Below are positions 40,234-48,198 of a stretch of 54,210 bases of DNA, one piece after another. Positions within the stretch are counted from its first letter, which is position 1, and each line of letters starts with the position of its first letter. The notes below the pieces were generated by a model. That model was given only the letters and a program-made list of their open reading frames with translations, was not told where the DNA came from and did not search any database. Origin of the DNA: CAZYEI01 sp964646425 (lineage in GTDB: Bacteria; Bacillota_I; Bacilli_A; RFN20; JAISJY01); the NCBI GenBank assembly GCA_964646425.1, contig CAZYEI010000004.1, positions 1-54,210 on the forward strand, in the 5' to 3' direction. Position numbers and translations under genes: made by a program.

Positions 40234-41199
40234 ATGAATAAAAACACAATTATCTTTGCTTTGACTGCAAATGTGGAAATGGCAAAAAGTATTGCTAAAG
40301 AATTAGATATTCCTTTAGGGGAATCGGAAGTTATTCACTTTGCTGATGGTGAAATTATCGTTGAAAATTTAACAACAGTTAGAGGAAAAAATGTCTATAT
40401 TATTCAATCAACATGTAATCCAGTTACTGATAGATTAATGGAATTGCTTGTTTTTATGGATGGATTAAAAAGAGCTTCTGCAAAAGAAATATGCGTAGTT
40501 ATGCCTTATTATGGATATGCTCGTCAAGATAGAAAAGCAAAAGCAAGAGAACCAATTACAGCAAGACTTGTTGCTGATATGTTAAAAGTTGCTGGTGCTG
40601 ATAGAATTATCGTTACAGATTTACACGCTCCACAAATTCAAGGCTTTTTCACATGTCCAGTAGATGATTTATCTGCAGTACCTTTGTTTGGTGATTATTT
40701 TAGAAATAAATTAAATGGAAAAGATATTGTGGTTGTTTCACCAGATCATGGTGGTGTTACAAGGGCTAGAAAATTAGCATCATTTTTAAATGATGCCCCA
40801 ATAGCGATTATTGACAAAAGAAGACCTCGCCCTAATATAGCTCAAGTTATGAATATTATCGGAGATGTAAAAGGAAAAGTTGCCATTATTGTTGATGACA
40901 TAGTAGATACTGCAGGAACATTAGTTTTAGGAGCTCAAGCTGTAAAAGATGCTGGAGCGACTGAAGTATATGCGGCAGTAAGTCACGGTGTATTATCAGG
41001 CCCTGCTATTGATAGAATTAAAAACTCATGTTTATCAAGTTTAGTTATTACAGATAGTATTCCTTTAACAGAAGAAAAGAAAATTGATAAAATTACTGTC
41101 TTAACAATTGCTCCAATGATTGCTAAAGTAATTGAATATATAGAAAAAGGAATATCATTGAGCATTGTTCATGATATGTATCATAAAAATAGAGGTTAA
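40234..41199 (+). CDS. prs: Ribose-phosphate pyrophosphokinase
   Basis: Makes PRPP from ribose 5-phosphate and ATP for nucleotide, His and Trp synthesis. The 321 residues include YYGYARQDRKAKAREPI (ATP loop, about 91-107), VTDLHAPQIQGFF (about 127-139, with the catalytic His) and the PRPP loop VDDIVDTAGTL (about 217-227). A single gene between two terminators. Neighbour ispE is the usual one in Bacillota. Confidence 0.97.
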   Translation: MNKNTIIFALTANVEMAKSIAKELDIPLGESEVIHFADGEIIVENLTTVRGKNVYIIQSTCNPVTDRLMELLVFMDGLKRASAKEICVVMPYYGYARQDRKAKAREPITARLVADMLKVAGADRIIVTDLHAPQIQGFFTCPVDDLSAVPLFGDYFRNKLNGKDIVVVSPDHGGVTRARKLASFLNDAPIAIIDKRRPRPNIAQVMNIIGDVKGKVAIIVDDIVDTAGTLVLGAQAVKDAGATEVYAAVSHGVLSGPAIDRIKNSCLSSLVITDSIPLTEEKKIDKITVLTIAPMIAKVIEYIEKGISLSIVHDMYHKNRG

Positions 41200-41207
41200 T
41201 AAAAAGT

Positions 41208-41242
41208 AAAAATGTAATTTGCAAGTCAAATTACATTTTTTT
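41208..41242 (+). terminator. Terminator after prs
   Basis: A 14-bp stem AAAAATGTAATTTG / CAAATTACATTTTT followed by T. Confidence 0.9.
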
Positions 41243-41294
41243 AGAATAAAATTAATTATTTTGCATATATTTTTAATTGGTGCTAAAATAAATA

Positions 41295-41323
41295 TTGAAA
41301 AAGAAAGCGTTTTCATTTATAAT
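41295..41323 (+). promoter_or_regulatory. Promoter with a cre-like operator in the spacer
   Basis: TTGAAA, a 17-base spacer and TATAAT. The spacer contains AGAAAGCGTTTTCA (41302-41315), one base different from a good catabolite-responsive element (TGAAAGCGTTTTCA). A LacI-family protein such as CcpA bound here would block RNA polymerase. Confidence 0.7.
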
Positions 41324-41351
41324 ATGTTTCCCTGTGAAAGGAGAGATTTAT

Positions 41352-42998
41352 ATGTTTACTATAAAATTAAATAATCAAACAATGGAGTTAGAAAAACCTA
41401 CAAGAGTTTTAGAATTAATTCCAAAAGGGAAAAATGATGTTTATGCATGTAAAGTAGATGGTAGACTTAGAGAGTTGCCTTTTATTTTAGATAGAGATTG
41501 TGTTGTTGAATTTCTTGGCTTGGATAATAATGATACAATGTTAATATATCAAAATGGATTAAGATATATTGTGTGCATGGCTTTTCATAATTTATATCCA
41601 GATGTTAAAATTGAATTTAATCAATTTATTTCTCAAAGTTTATCTATTCAATTATTTAATTACAAAGGTTCAATTGATCAAAATTTGTTAATAAAGATTA
41701 AAAATGAAATGCAAAGAATTATCGATGCAAATTATATGTTTAAAAAAAGAACAGTTTCGATTGAAGAAGCAATGGAAATCTTTGATGAAAATGGCTATGA
41801 GGATAAGAAAGAAGTTACTGCTTATCGCCCTGATAATAATGCTCATTTTTATGAATGCAATGGCTATATAAATTATATGTTTGGTTATATGGTGCCATCT
41901 ACTGGGTATTTAAAAAATTTTAATCTTTTATTATATTATCCATTAATTGTTTTGCAATATCCTAGAAGTGATGTTAATAAAGGAGAAATTCCATTATTTG
42001 AGGAAGAGCAAAAATTTTCGAGAGTGTTAAGAAAAGCTAATGAATGGGCTAAATTATGTGGAGCAGATACAATAGCCCATATTAATAAACATACTGAATC
42101 TACTGAGTTAGTTGATTTTGTTAATATGTGTGAAGCAAAGCATAATGCAATGCTATGTGAATTAGGTGATAGAATAGCTAAAGATATTAAAAATATAAGA
42201 TTAATAACAATAGCTGGACCATCTTCAAGTGGGAAAACAACTTTTTCAAATAGATTAAGAGTAGAATTATTAAATCGTGGTATTAAGCCAATTAGATTAT
42301 CAATTGATAATTACTATTTAGAAAGAGGAAAGGCTCCGTTAGATGAAGATGGAAAACCGGATTTAGAACATATTGAGGCATTAGATATAGATTTATTTAA
42401 TAAACAAATGTTGGCACTAATTCAAGGGCAAGAAGTAACATTACCTATTTTTAATTTTAAAACAGGAAAAAGAGAAAAAGGAGAAACTTTAAAAATATCA
42501 AGTGAAACTCCAATCATTTTAGAAGGTATTCATGCATTAAATGACCGTCTTACTTCTTTAATTCCTAAATATCAAAAATTTAAAATTTTTATAAGCCCTT
42601 CAAATCAAATTAAATTAGATGCTCATAATCCAATCAATTTATCAGATTTAAGATTAATTCGTCGATTGGTTAGAGATTATAAACATCGAGGTTCTGATGC
42701 CACTGAAACATTATCAATGTGGCCTAGCGTTCGAAAAGGAGAGTTTAAGTGGATTTATCCTCATCAAGATTCTGTTGATTATACTTTTAATTCGGAATTA
42801 AGTTATGAATTTGGTGTTCTGAAAAAATATGCGATGCCTATGTTAGAAGAAATTCCAAATGAAAGTCCATATTTTATTACTGCAAATAGATTAAAGAAAG
42901 TGTTAAAGTATTTTGTAGAAATAGATGATTCTTGGGTTCCTTGTAATTCATTATTAAGAGAATTTATCGGTGGTTCTTGTTTTGAATCATTAAAATAA
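41352..42998 (+). CDS. TGS-domain uridine-kinase-like protein (threonyl-tRNA-synthetase-like N-terminus)
   Basis: 548 residues. A TGS-like domain (about 1-65), a threonyl-tRNA-synthetase-like second domain (about 70-250, with HFYECNGYINYMFGYMVPS), then a uridine kinase/phosphoribulokinase domain with the P-loop ITIAGPSSSGKTTFSNR (about 280-296), LSIDNYYLERGKAPLDEDG (about 311-330) and ILEGIHALN (about 392-400). Such fusions are common in Bacillota and annotated as nucleoside kinase; the physiological substrate is uncertain. I start at ATG 41352 with AAAGGAGAG upstream; the longer frame from 41295 covers the promoter. Likely under carbon control through the cre-like site. Confidence 0.9.
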   Translation: MFTIKLNNQTMELEKPTRVLELIPKGKNDVYACKVDGRLRELPFILDRDCVVEFLGLDNNDTMLIYQNGLRYIVCMAFHNLYPDVKIEFNQFISQSLSIQLFNYKGSIDQNLLIKIKNEMQRIIDANYMFKKRTVSIEEAMEIFDENGYEDKKEVTAYRPDNNAHFYECNGYINYMFGYMVPSTGYLKNFNLLLYYPLIVLQYPRSDVNKGEIPLFEEEQKFSRVLRKANEWAKLCGADTIAHINKHTESTELVDFVNMCEAKHNAMLCELGDRIAKDIKNIRLITIAGPSSSGKTTFSNRLRVELLNRGIKPIRLSIDNYYLERGKAPLDEDGKPDLEHIEALDIDLFNKQMLALIQGQEVTLPIFNFKTGKREKGETLKISSETPIILEGIHALNDRLTSLIPKYQKFKIFISPSNQIKLDAHNPINLSDLRLIRRLVRDYKHRGSDATETLSMWPSVRKGEFKWIYPHQDSVDYTFNSELSYEFGVLKKYAMPMLEEIPNESPYFITANRLKKVLKYFVEIDDSWVPCNSLLREFIGGSCFESLK

Positions 42999-43008
42999 AA
43001 ATTAAAAT

Positions 43009-43044
43009 AAATCGATGGATATTTGTTCATCGATTTTATTTTTT
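43009..43044 (+). terminator. Terminator after the uridine-kinase-like gene
   Basis: The stem AAATCGATG / CATCGATTT followed by TATTTTTT. Confidence 0.85.
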
Positions 43045-43162
43045 ACAGAATATTTACATAATAAAAATATTATTTTAACTTTAAAAAATTAAAATATATT
43101 CGTAACTTGAAGAAAATAATAATTAAGTTATACATCTAAATAATAAAAGGAGAATATAGTTT

Positions 43163-43387
43163 ATGATGGAATTTTTTAAGAAAGCATTTAATGATATGAA
43201 GGAAAATGCAAAGGCACAGCATGAAGTTGATAAGGAAAATTTTAATGCAGTAAGGGCAGAATCAAAAGCAAACTTTGAAGAAAATCGAGGAAAAAATACA
43301 TTAAAAAAAGCTAAAGAAAATGCTAAAAAGTGTTGGAATGATGCTCATATAAATACTGTTGAAAGAATTGCGAAAAATCGACAATAA
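43163..43387 (+). CDS. Small helical hypothetical protein, possibly truncated
   Basis: 74 residues, nearly all charged helix (MKENAKAQHEVDKENFNAVR, SKANFEENRGKNTLKKAKEN, then VERIAKNRQ). It resembles a family of small coiled-coil-forming, Lys/Glu/Ala-rich proteins found in many Bacillota, of unknown function. Good Shine-Dalgarno (AAAAGGAGAAT). After the TAA stop the same frame continues QQIQIKEANKR, and a shifted frame then reads KEIAEERINRIRSN up to a TAA at 43458-43460. Both continue the same composition, which suggests a nonsense plus frameshift loss of the last 20 residues or so. Confidence 0.7.
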   Translation: MMEFFKKAFNDMKENAKAQHEVDKENFNAVRAESKANFEENRGKNTLKKAKENAKKCWNDAHINTVERIAKNRQ

Positions 43388-43560
43388 CAACAAATACAAA
43401 TTAAAGAAGCTAATAAAAGAAATTGCTGAAGAAAGAATAAATAGAATAAGAAGTAATTAAAAAAATTCTAAAAAAGAATATGTGGTCGGTCTTATAAAGA
43501 GATTGATTAATTTTATTATAAATACCTATTCTATTTTCATAAGTTAATTTTGATATAAAA

Positions 43561-43591
43561 AACCCCGTTTCTTGGAAATAGAAACGGGGTT
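43561..43591 (-). terminator. Terminator after trkH
   Basis: A perfect 12-bp stem AACCCCGTTTCT / AGAAACGGGGTT with T-run on the - strand, 22 bases past the trkH stop codon. Confidence 0.92.
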
Positions 43592-43613
43592 CAAATCATA
43601 AATAAATCTTTTT

Positions 43614-45083
43614 TTAATTTTTATTTGACCAAGCACTTGGTAAAAAAAGTACAAGCATTGGATATATTTCAAGTCTACCAATTAACATAGCTAACGACAG
43701 CATAAAGGTAGAGAAGTTATTAAAGATTGAGAAATTTCCCATTGGTCCAACTAAGTCACCTAAGCCAGGACCAATATTGTTAATACAAGAGGCAACTGCC
43801 GTAATATTAGTAGTAAAATCATATCCATTGGTAGAGATGATTAAAACGAATCCGGCAAATAGAAAAAATAATAAAGCAAAATATCTTGCTACACCTTTAA
43901 CAATACTACCATCAACTGGTGCTCCTTCAAAATTAATGTGTGCAATGCTATTGGGATGAATAAGTCTTTTTATTTCTCTTTTTAATGATTTAAAGATTAT
44001 TGCGATACGTGATACTTTAATTCCTCCAGCAGTAGAACCTGCACAGCCACCGATAAACATTAAAATAAATAAAATTGTTTGAGATAATGATGACCATTTA
44101 GTAAAATCCACATTTGAAAATCCGGTTGTTGTTATAATTGAAGATACTTGAAAGAAAGAATCTTTTAATGAATTTCCAATAGTGGTATAAGCTAAATTAA
44201 TATCAGTATAAATATCAATTGTGATAATTCCAACGCTTACTGCGATGATACCTAGATACCACCAAAGTTCTTCGCTTTTTAATGCTTGTTTAAATTTGCC
44301 AATAAGGATTAAATAAAATAAATTAAAGTTTATTCCAAATAATACCATAAAAATAGCAATAACTATTTGTGAATAAGTACTATAATATCCAACACTATTT
44401 CCTCGTATTCCAAATCCTCCAGTACCAGCAGTACCAATGGAATGGACAATGGCATCAAATAATGGCATTTTTGGATCTAATGCCAAAAATACTATCATTA
44501 TGATTGTCATTCCTAAATAAATAAGATAGAGAATACGGGCTGTTAATCTAATTTTTGAAACCAATTTACCTACTTGAGGTCCTGGTGATTCTGCTCGTAG
44601 AATATAGATGTTTTGACCATCTGATTTTGGTAGTACAGCTATGACGAATACTAATACTCCCATGCCACCTATCCAGTGGGTGAAACTACGCCAAAATAAG
44701 AAGCTTTTTCCACTTTCGTACCAACTATCAATATTTTCTACAATACTTGCACCTGTAGTGGTAAATCCCGAAACTGTTTCAAAAAATGCATCAAAGAAAT
44801 TAGGTATAAAACCACTAAGGATATAAGGTAAACAACCAAATAAGCTCATAATTATCCAAGATAAGCCAACAATAACTAATCCTTCTCTAGCGAAAATATT
44901 TGTTTTTTTAGGCTGTAAGGAAGATAATAGAGAACCGATGATAGCTAGTAAGACTATAGGAATTAGAAACGAAAGAAAAGAGCCTTCGTTATAAATGAAT
45001 GATATTATTAAAGGTAATATTAATAAAATTGCTTCAACTTTTAATAATTTACCAATAGTTTTTAAGACCATTTTATAGTTCAT
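43614..45083 (-). CDS. trkH: Potassium uptake protein TrkH/KtrB family
   Basis: Membrane-spanning K+ channel-like subunit. About ten hydrophobic helices arranged as four pore repeats; the selectivity-filter loops are visible as TTTGASIV (about 112-119), GTAGTGGFGIR (about 217-227), TTTGFSNVDF (about 322-331) and NNIGPGLG (about 436-443). 489 residues from ATG 45083, whose Shine-Dalgarno TTGGAG overlaps the trkA stop codon; an in-frame start at 45104 is less likely. It forms an operon with trkA and the product assembles with it. Confidence 0.93.
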   Translation of the reverse strand: MNYKMVLKTIGKLLKVEAILLILPLIISFIYNEGSFLSFLIPIVLLAIIGSLLSSLQPKKTNIFAREGLVIVGLSWIIMSLFGCLPYILSGFIPNFFDAFFETVSGFTTTGASIVENIDSWYESGKSFLFWRSFTHWIGGMGVLVFVIAVLPKSDGQNIYILRAESPGPQVGKLVSKIRLTARILYLIYLGMTIIMIVFLALDPKMPLFDAIVHSIGTAGTGGFGIRGNSVGYYSTYSQIVIAIFMVLFGINFNLFYLILIGKFKQALKSEELWWYLGIIAVSVGIITIDIYTDINLAYTTIGNSLKDSFFQVSSIITTTGFSNVDFTKWSSLSQTILFILMFIGGCAGSTAGGIKVSRIAIIFKSLKREIKRLIHPNSIAHINFEGAPVDGSIVKGVARYFALLFFLFAGFVLIISTNGYDFTTNITAVASCINNIGPGLGDLVGPMGNFSIFNNFSTFMLSLAMLIGRLEIYPMLVLFLPSAWSNKN

Positions 45084-45087
45084 AATA

Positions 45088-46443
45088 TTACTCCAAGATG
45101 TCATTTACATCTTTTATTAATGTATCTGTAGTTACAATAATTACACTATCAAGTGGTTCTAATGTATCTTTACCACTTGGGATAATTACTTTATTTTCTC
45201 TAATGATACAAGCTAGTAGATGATTATCTTTAATTTTTAAATCTTTAAGAGGAATTGAAGTATATTTAGTTGATTTGGAAATAAAGAATTCTAAGGCTTC
45301 TACTTTGTTTCCAACTAAACGATATAAGGTTTTAAATTCGCTTCCTCTTTTATTTTTGGCGCCACGGGCATATCTAATAACATGAGAAGAAAAAATGTTT
45401 TTTGGAGAAATAACGCTATCTAGACCAATACTATTTAGAATCAAGTCATAATTAGTATTATTAACTTTTGTTATAACTTTTGTACAATCTAAGTTTTTAG
45501 CAAAAGTAGAAATAATAATATTAGTTTCATCCATTCCGGTTAATGTAATTAAAGAGTCAACATTTTCAATACCTTCTTCTATTAATAGATTTTGATTTGT
45601 TCCATCACCATGAATCACCAATGCGTTTGGTAATAATTGACTTAAATTTCCACAAACTTCTTTATTTTTTTCAATTATTTTTACAGAAATACCATTTTCC
45701 AATAGTAAAGAAGCAAGGTAGTATGTTTTCTTTCCTCCACCAATAATTAAAGTAGATTTAAGTTTATTTTTAAATAATTTTAATTTTCTAAAGGCTGTAT
45801 TCAATTCTTTTGTACCTGCTGTTATATATACATAATCGCCTTCTTGCAAGATAAAATCCCCTTTAGGAATAATAACTTCATTATTTCTTTTAACGGCACA
45901 AACTAAAATTCGTACTTCATATTTATAGCGAAGTTCAATCAAGGATTTATTATTTAATAAAGAATCTTTTTCAATCTTGATTTCTACTAAATCTACTTTA
46001 CCATTTGCAAATGATTCAACTTTAAGGGCACTAGGAAATCTTAGAATACGGAAGATTTCTCGAGCAGTATCTAAATCTGGATTTAAAGTCATTGAAATAC
46101 CTAATTCATTTGTCATTAGTTGAGCTTGTAAAGCATATTCGGGATTTCTAATTCTTGCAATAGTTTGACGTACTCCAAGTTTTTTAGCAACAAGACAAGA
46201 AAGAATATTTACTTCATCTGTAGATGTTGTTGCTACAAATAAATCTGCTTTTCCAACAGAAACATTTTTTTGTGTAGTATAACTTGCTCCGTTACCACAA
46301 TATCCCATAACATCAAATTGATTGACAACATCTTCAATAACAGAAGCATTTTTATCAATAATGATAATATCATGATTTTCTTTTGAAAGATGTTCTGTTA
46401 ATTCTTTTCCGAATTTTCCAATACCAGCAATTACAATTTTCAT
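45088..46443 (-). CDS. trkA: Trk system potassium transporter regulatory subunit TrkA
   Basis: Cytoplasmic gating ring of the K+ uptake system. Two copies of RCK-N plus RCK-C: KIVIAGIGKFGKELTEHL (NAD/ATP-binding, residues 2-19), second dinucleotide fold TLIIGGGKKTYYLASLLLEN (about 224-243), with TrkA-C domains (about 135-210 and 375-451). 451 residues, the length of full TrkA rather than the short KtrA. ATG 46443 is preceded by TGGAGATTCGATATT. trkH follows with its Shine-Dalgarno inside the trkA end. Confidence 0.95.
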   Translation of the reverse strand: MKIVIAGIGKFGKELTEHLSKENHDIIIIDKNASVIEDVVNQFDVMGYCGNGASYTTQKNVSVGKADLFVATTSTDEVNILSCLVAKKLGVRQTIARIRNPEYALQAQLMTNELGISMTLNPDLDTAREIFRILRFPSALKVESFANGKVDLVEIKIEKDSLLNNKSLIELRYKYEVRILVCAVKRNNEVIIPKGDFILQEGDYVYITAGTKELNTAFRKLKLFKNKLKSTLIIGGGKKTYYLASLLLENGISVKIIEKNKEVCGNLSQLLPNALVIHGDGTNQNLLIEEGIENVDSLITLTGMDETNIIISTFAKNLDCTKVITKVNNTNYDLILNSIGLDSVISPKNIFSSHVIRYARGAKNKRGSEFKTLYRLVGNKVEALEFFISKSTKYTSIPLKDLKIKDNHLLACIIRENKVIIPSGKDTLEPLDSVIIVTTDTLIKDVNDILE

Positions 46444-46654
46444 AATATCGAATCTCCATTTTGCTAATGAATGTATCTTATCACATCTTGTTGTAATCTT
46501 CAATGAAATTAAAAATAGATTATTTACTATTTTGCACAAAAATTCTTATTAAATACTGACTACATTCTCGATAGATTAATTAAACTTACTTTTACATATT
46601 TTGATAAAATAAAACAATTAAAACTAAAATATAGAATTTAAAGTTATGACATGA

Positions 46655-46660
46655 TATAAT
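46655..46660 (+). promoter_or_regulatory. Extended -10 promoter element of the FAD oxidoreductase gene
   Basis: TGATATAAT (extended -10 TGnTATAAT), 28 bases before the start codon. No clear -35 box. Confidence 0.5.
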
Positions 46661-46687
46661 TACTAAAGTATTTTTAGGAGGGGTTTT

Positions 46688-48106
46688 ATGGAAAAAAGTT
46701 ATGATGTAATTATTGTAGGTGCTGGTCCAATGGGGATTTTTACAGCATATGAACTAGCGATGAAAGCTCCGTCTTTAAAAGTTTTGTTAATTGATAAAGG
46801 ACGTGATATTTACAAGAGAAGATGTCCTATTTTAGAAAAGAAGATAAAACAATGTCCAATAAATAAAACTGGAGAAAGTGGTTGTTTACCAAGTTGCTCT
46901 ATGACAAGCGGTTTTGGTGGCTGTGGTGCTTATTCTGATGGAAAATTTAATATCACTAGTGAATTTGGTGGCTGGATGACTGATTATCTAAGTGAAGAAA
47001 AGGTTATTGAATTAATTAAATATGTAGATTCAATTAATTTAAAGCATGGAGCTCCAGATGAAATCACTAATCCATATACAGAAAAGAATTTTGAGATTGA
47101 ACGTCGTGGTATGGCTGTTGGCTTAAAACTATTAAGAAGTGAAGTTAGACATTTAGGAACTGAAGTTAATTTAAATGTTTTAAAAAATATTTATGAAGAG
47201 TTGAAGTCAAAGGTTGATTATGCATTTTGCTCTAATGTAAAAGATGTATTGGTAGAACAAGGCGAAGTTAAAGGTGTTGTTTTAGAAGATGATTCTAAAA
47301 TCAGTGCTAAATATGTTGTGCTTGGCGTTGGTAGACCTGGCGCCCAATGGCAAGTAGATACATTGAGCAAACATGGTGTAAAGTATAAAAATAATCGTGT
47401 TGATATTGGTGTTAGAGTGGAAACAAGTAATGTTGTGATGGATGAAATCAATAAAAATTTATATGAAGGTAAATTTGTTTATAATACTAGTGTAGGTACT
47501 CAAGTTAGAACATTTTGTTCAAATCCTAGAGGTCATGTTGTAATTGAAAATCATCATGGTATTATGCTAGTTAATGGACATGCATATAATGATTCAAAAT
47601 TAGGAAGTCCTAATACAAATTTTGCTCTACTTGTATCACATGAATTTAGCGATCCATTTAGAGATTCAAATAAATATGCTGAAGTTGTTGCTAAACTTGC
47701 TAATAAACTAAGCGGAGGCGCTGTAATTGTTCAAAAATATGGCGATATTTTAAAGGGAAGAAGATCTACTGTAAAAAGAATTGATGAGGGTTTTGTAAAG
47801 CCAACATTAAAGGAAGCAGTCCCAGGAGATTTGGGTTTAATTTTGCCTTATGTTACAATGAAATCTCTGATTGAAATGATCCAAGCTCTTGATCATGTAA
47901 CACCAGGAATTGCCAGTGACCATACATTGTTTTATGGAGTAGAAGCTAAATTCTATTCTGATAGAATCGAAGTAAATAATAATTTTGAAACAAGCATCAA
48001 TAATTTATATGTAGGTGGAGATGGTGCTGGTATTACTAGAGGTTTAGCACAAGCTGGGGCTTGTGGCGTGCATATTGCTAGAGCAATTATTCAAAAAATA
48101 GGTTGA
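46688..48106 (+). CDS. FAD-dependent oxidoreductase (COG2509-type)
   Basis: 472 residues with an N-terminal FAD-binding Rossmann motif DVIIVGAGPMGIFTAYELA (about 5-23) and a C-terminal FAD motif NLYVGGDGAGITRGLAQAGACG (about 439-460). A Cys-rich stretch RRCPILEKKIKQCPINKTGE, SGCLPSCS, GFGGCGAYSDGK (about 46-90) is typical of the uncharacterised FAD-dependent dehydrogenase group COG2509; the Cys might hold a redox centre. The substrate is unknown. Strong Shine-Dalgarno (TAGGAGGGG). Single-gene unit with its own terminator. Confidence 0.88.
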   Translation: MEKSYDVIIVGAGPMGIFTAYELAMKAPSLKVLLIDKGRDIYKRRCPILEKKIKQCPINKTGESGCLPSCSMTSGFGGCGAYSDGKFNITSEFGGWMTDYLSEEKVIELIKYVDSINLKHGAPDEITNPYTEKNFEIERRGMAVGLKLLRSEVRHLGTEVNLNVLKNIYEELKSKVDYAFCSNVKDVLVEQGEVKGVVLEDDSKISAKYVVLGVGRPGAQWQVDTLSKHGVKYKNNRVDIGVRVETSNVVMDEINKNLYEGKFVYNTSVGTQVRTFCSNPRGHVVIENHHGIMLVNGHAYNDSKLGSPNTNFALLVSHEFSDPFRDSNKYAEVVAKLANKLSGGAVIVQKYGDILKGRRSTVKRIDEGFVKPTLKEAVPGDLGLILPYVTMKSLIEMIQALDHVTPGIASDHTLFYGVEAKFYSDRIEVNNNFETSINNLYVGGDGAGITRGLAQAGACGVHIARAIIQKIG

Positions 48107-48110
48107 TTTT

Positions 48111-48138
48111 AAACTGCAAGTAAAACTTGCAGTTTTTA
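48111..48138 (+). terminator. Terminator after the FAD oxidoreductase gene
   Basis: AAACTGCAAGT / ACTTGCAGTTT with a 3-base loop, followed by T. Confidence 0.9.
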
Positions 48139-48143
48139 CTTTG

Positions 48144-48172
48144 TTGTTAAATAATATTAAAAATGATATAAT
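48144..48172 (+). promoter_or_regulatory. Promoter of mutS-mutL-miaA
   Basis: TTGTTA, a 17-base spacer and TATAAT with an extended TG (TGATATAAT), 27 bases before the mutS start. Confidence 0.75.
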
Positions 48173-48198
48173 TATTTTTGCTTTAGGAGTTGAGAGTT

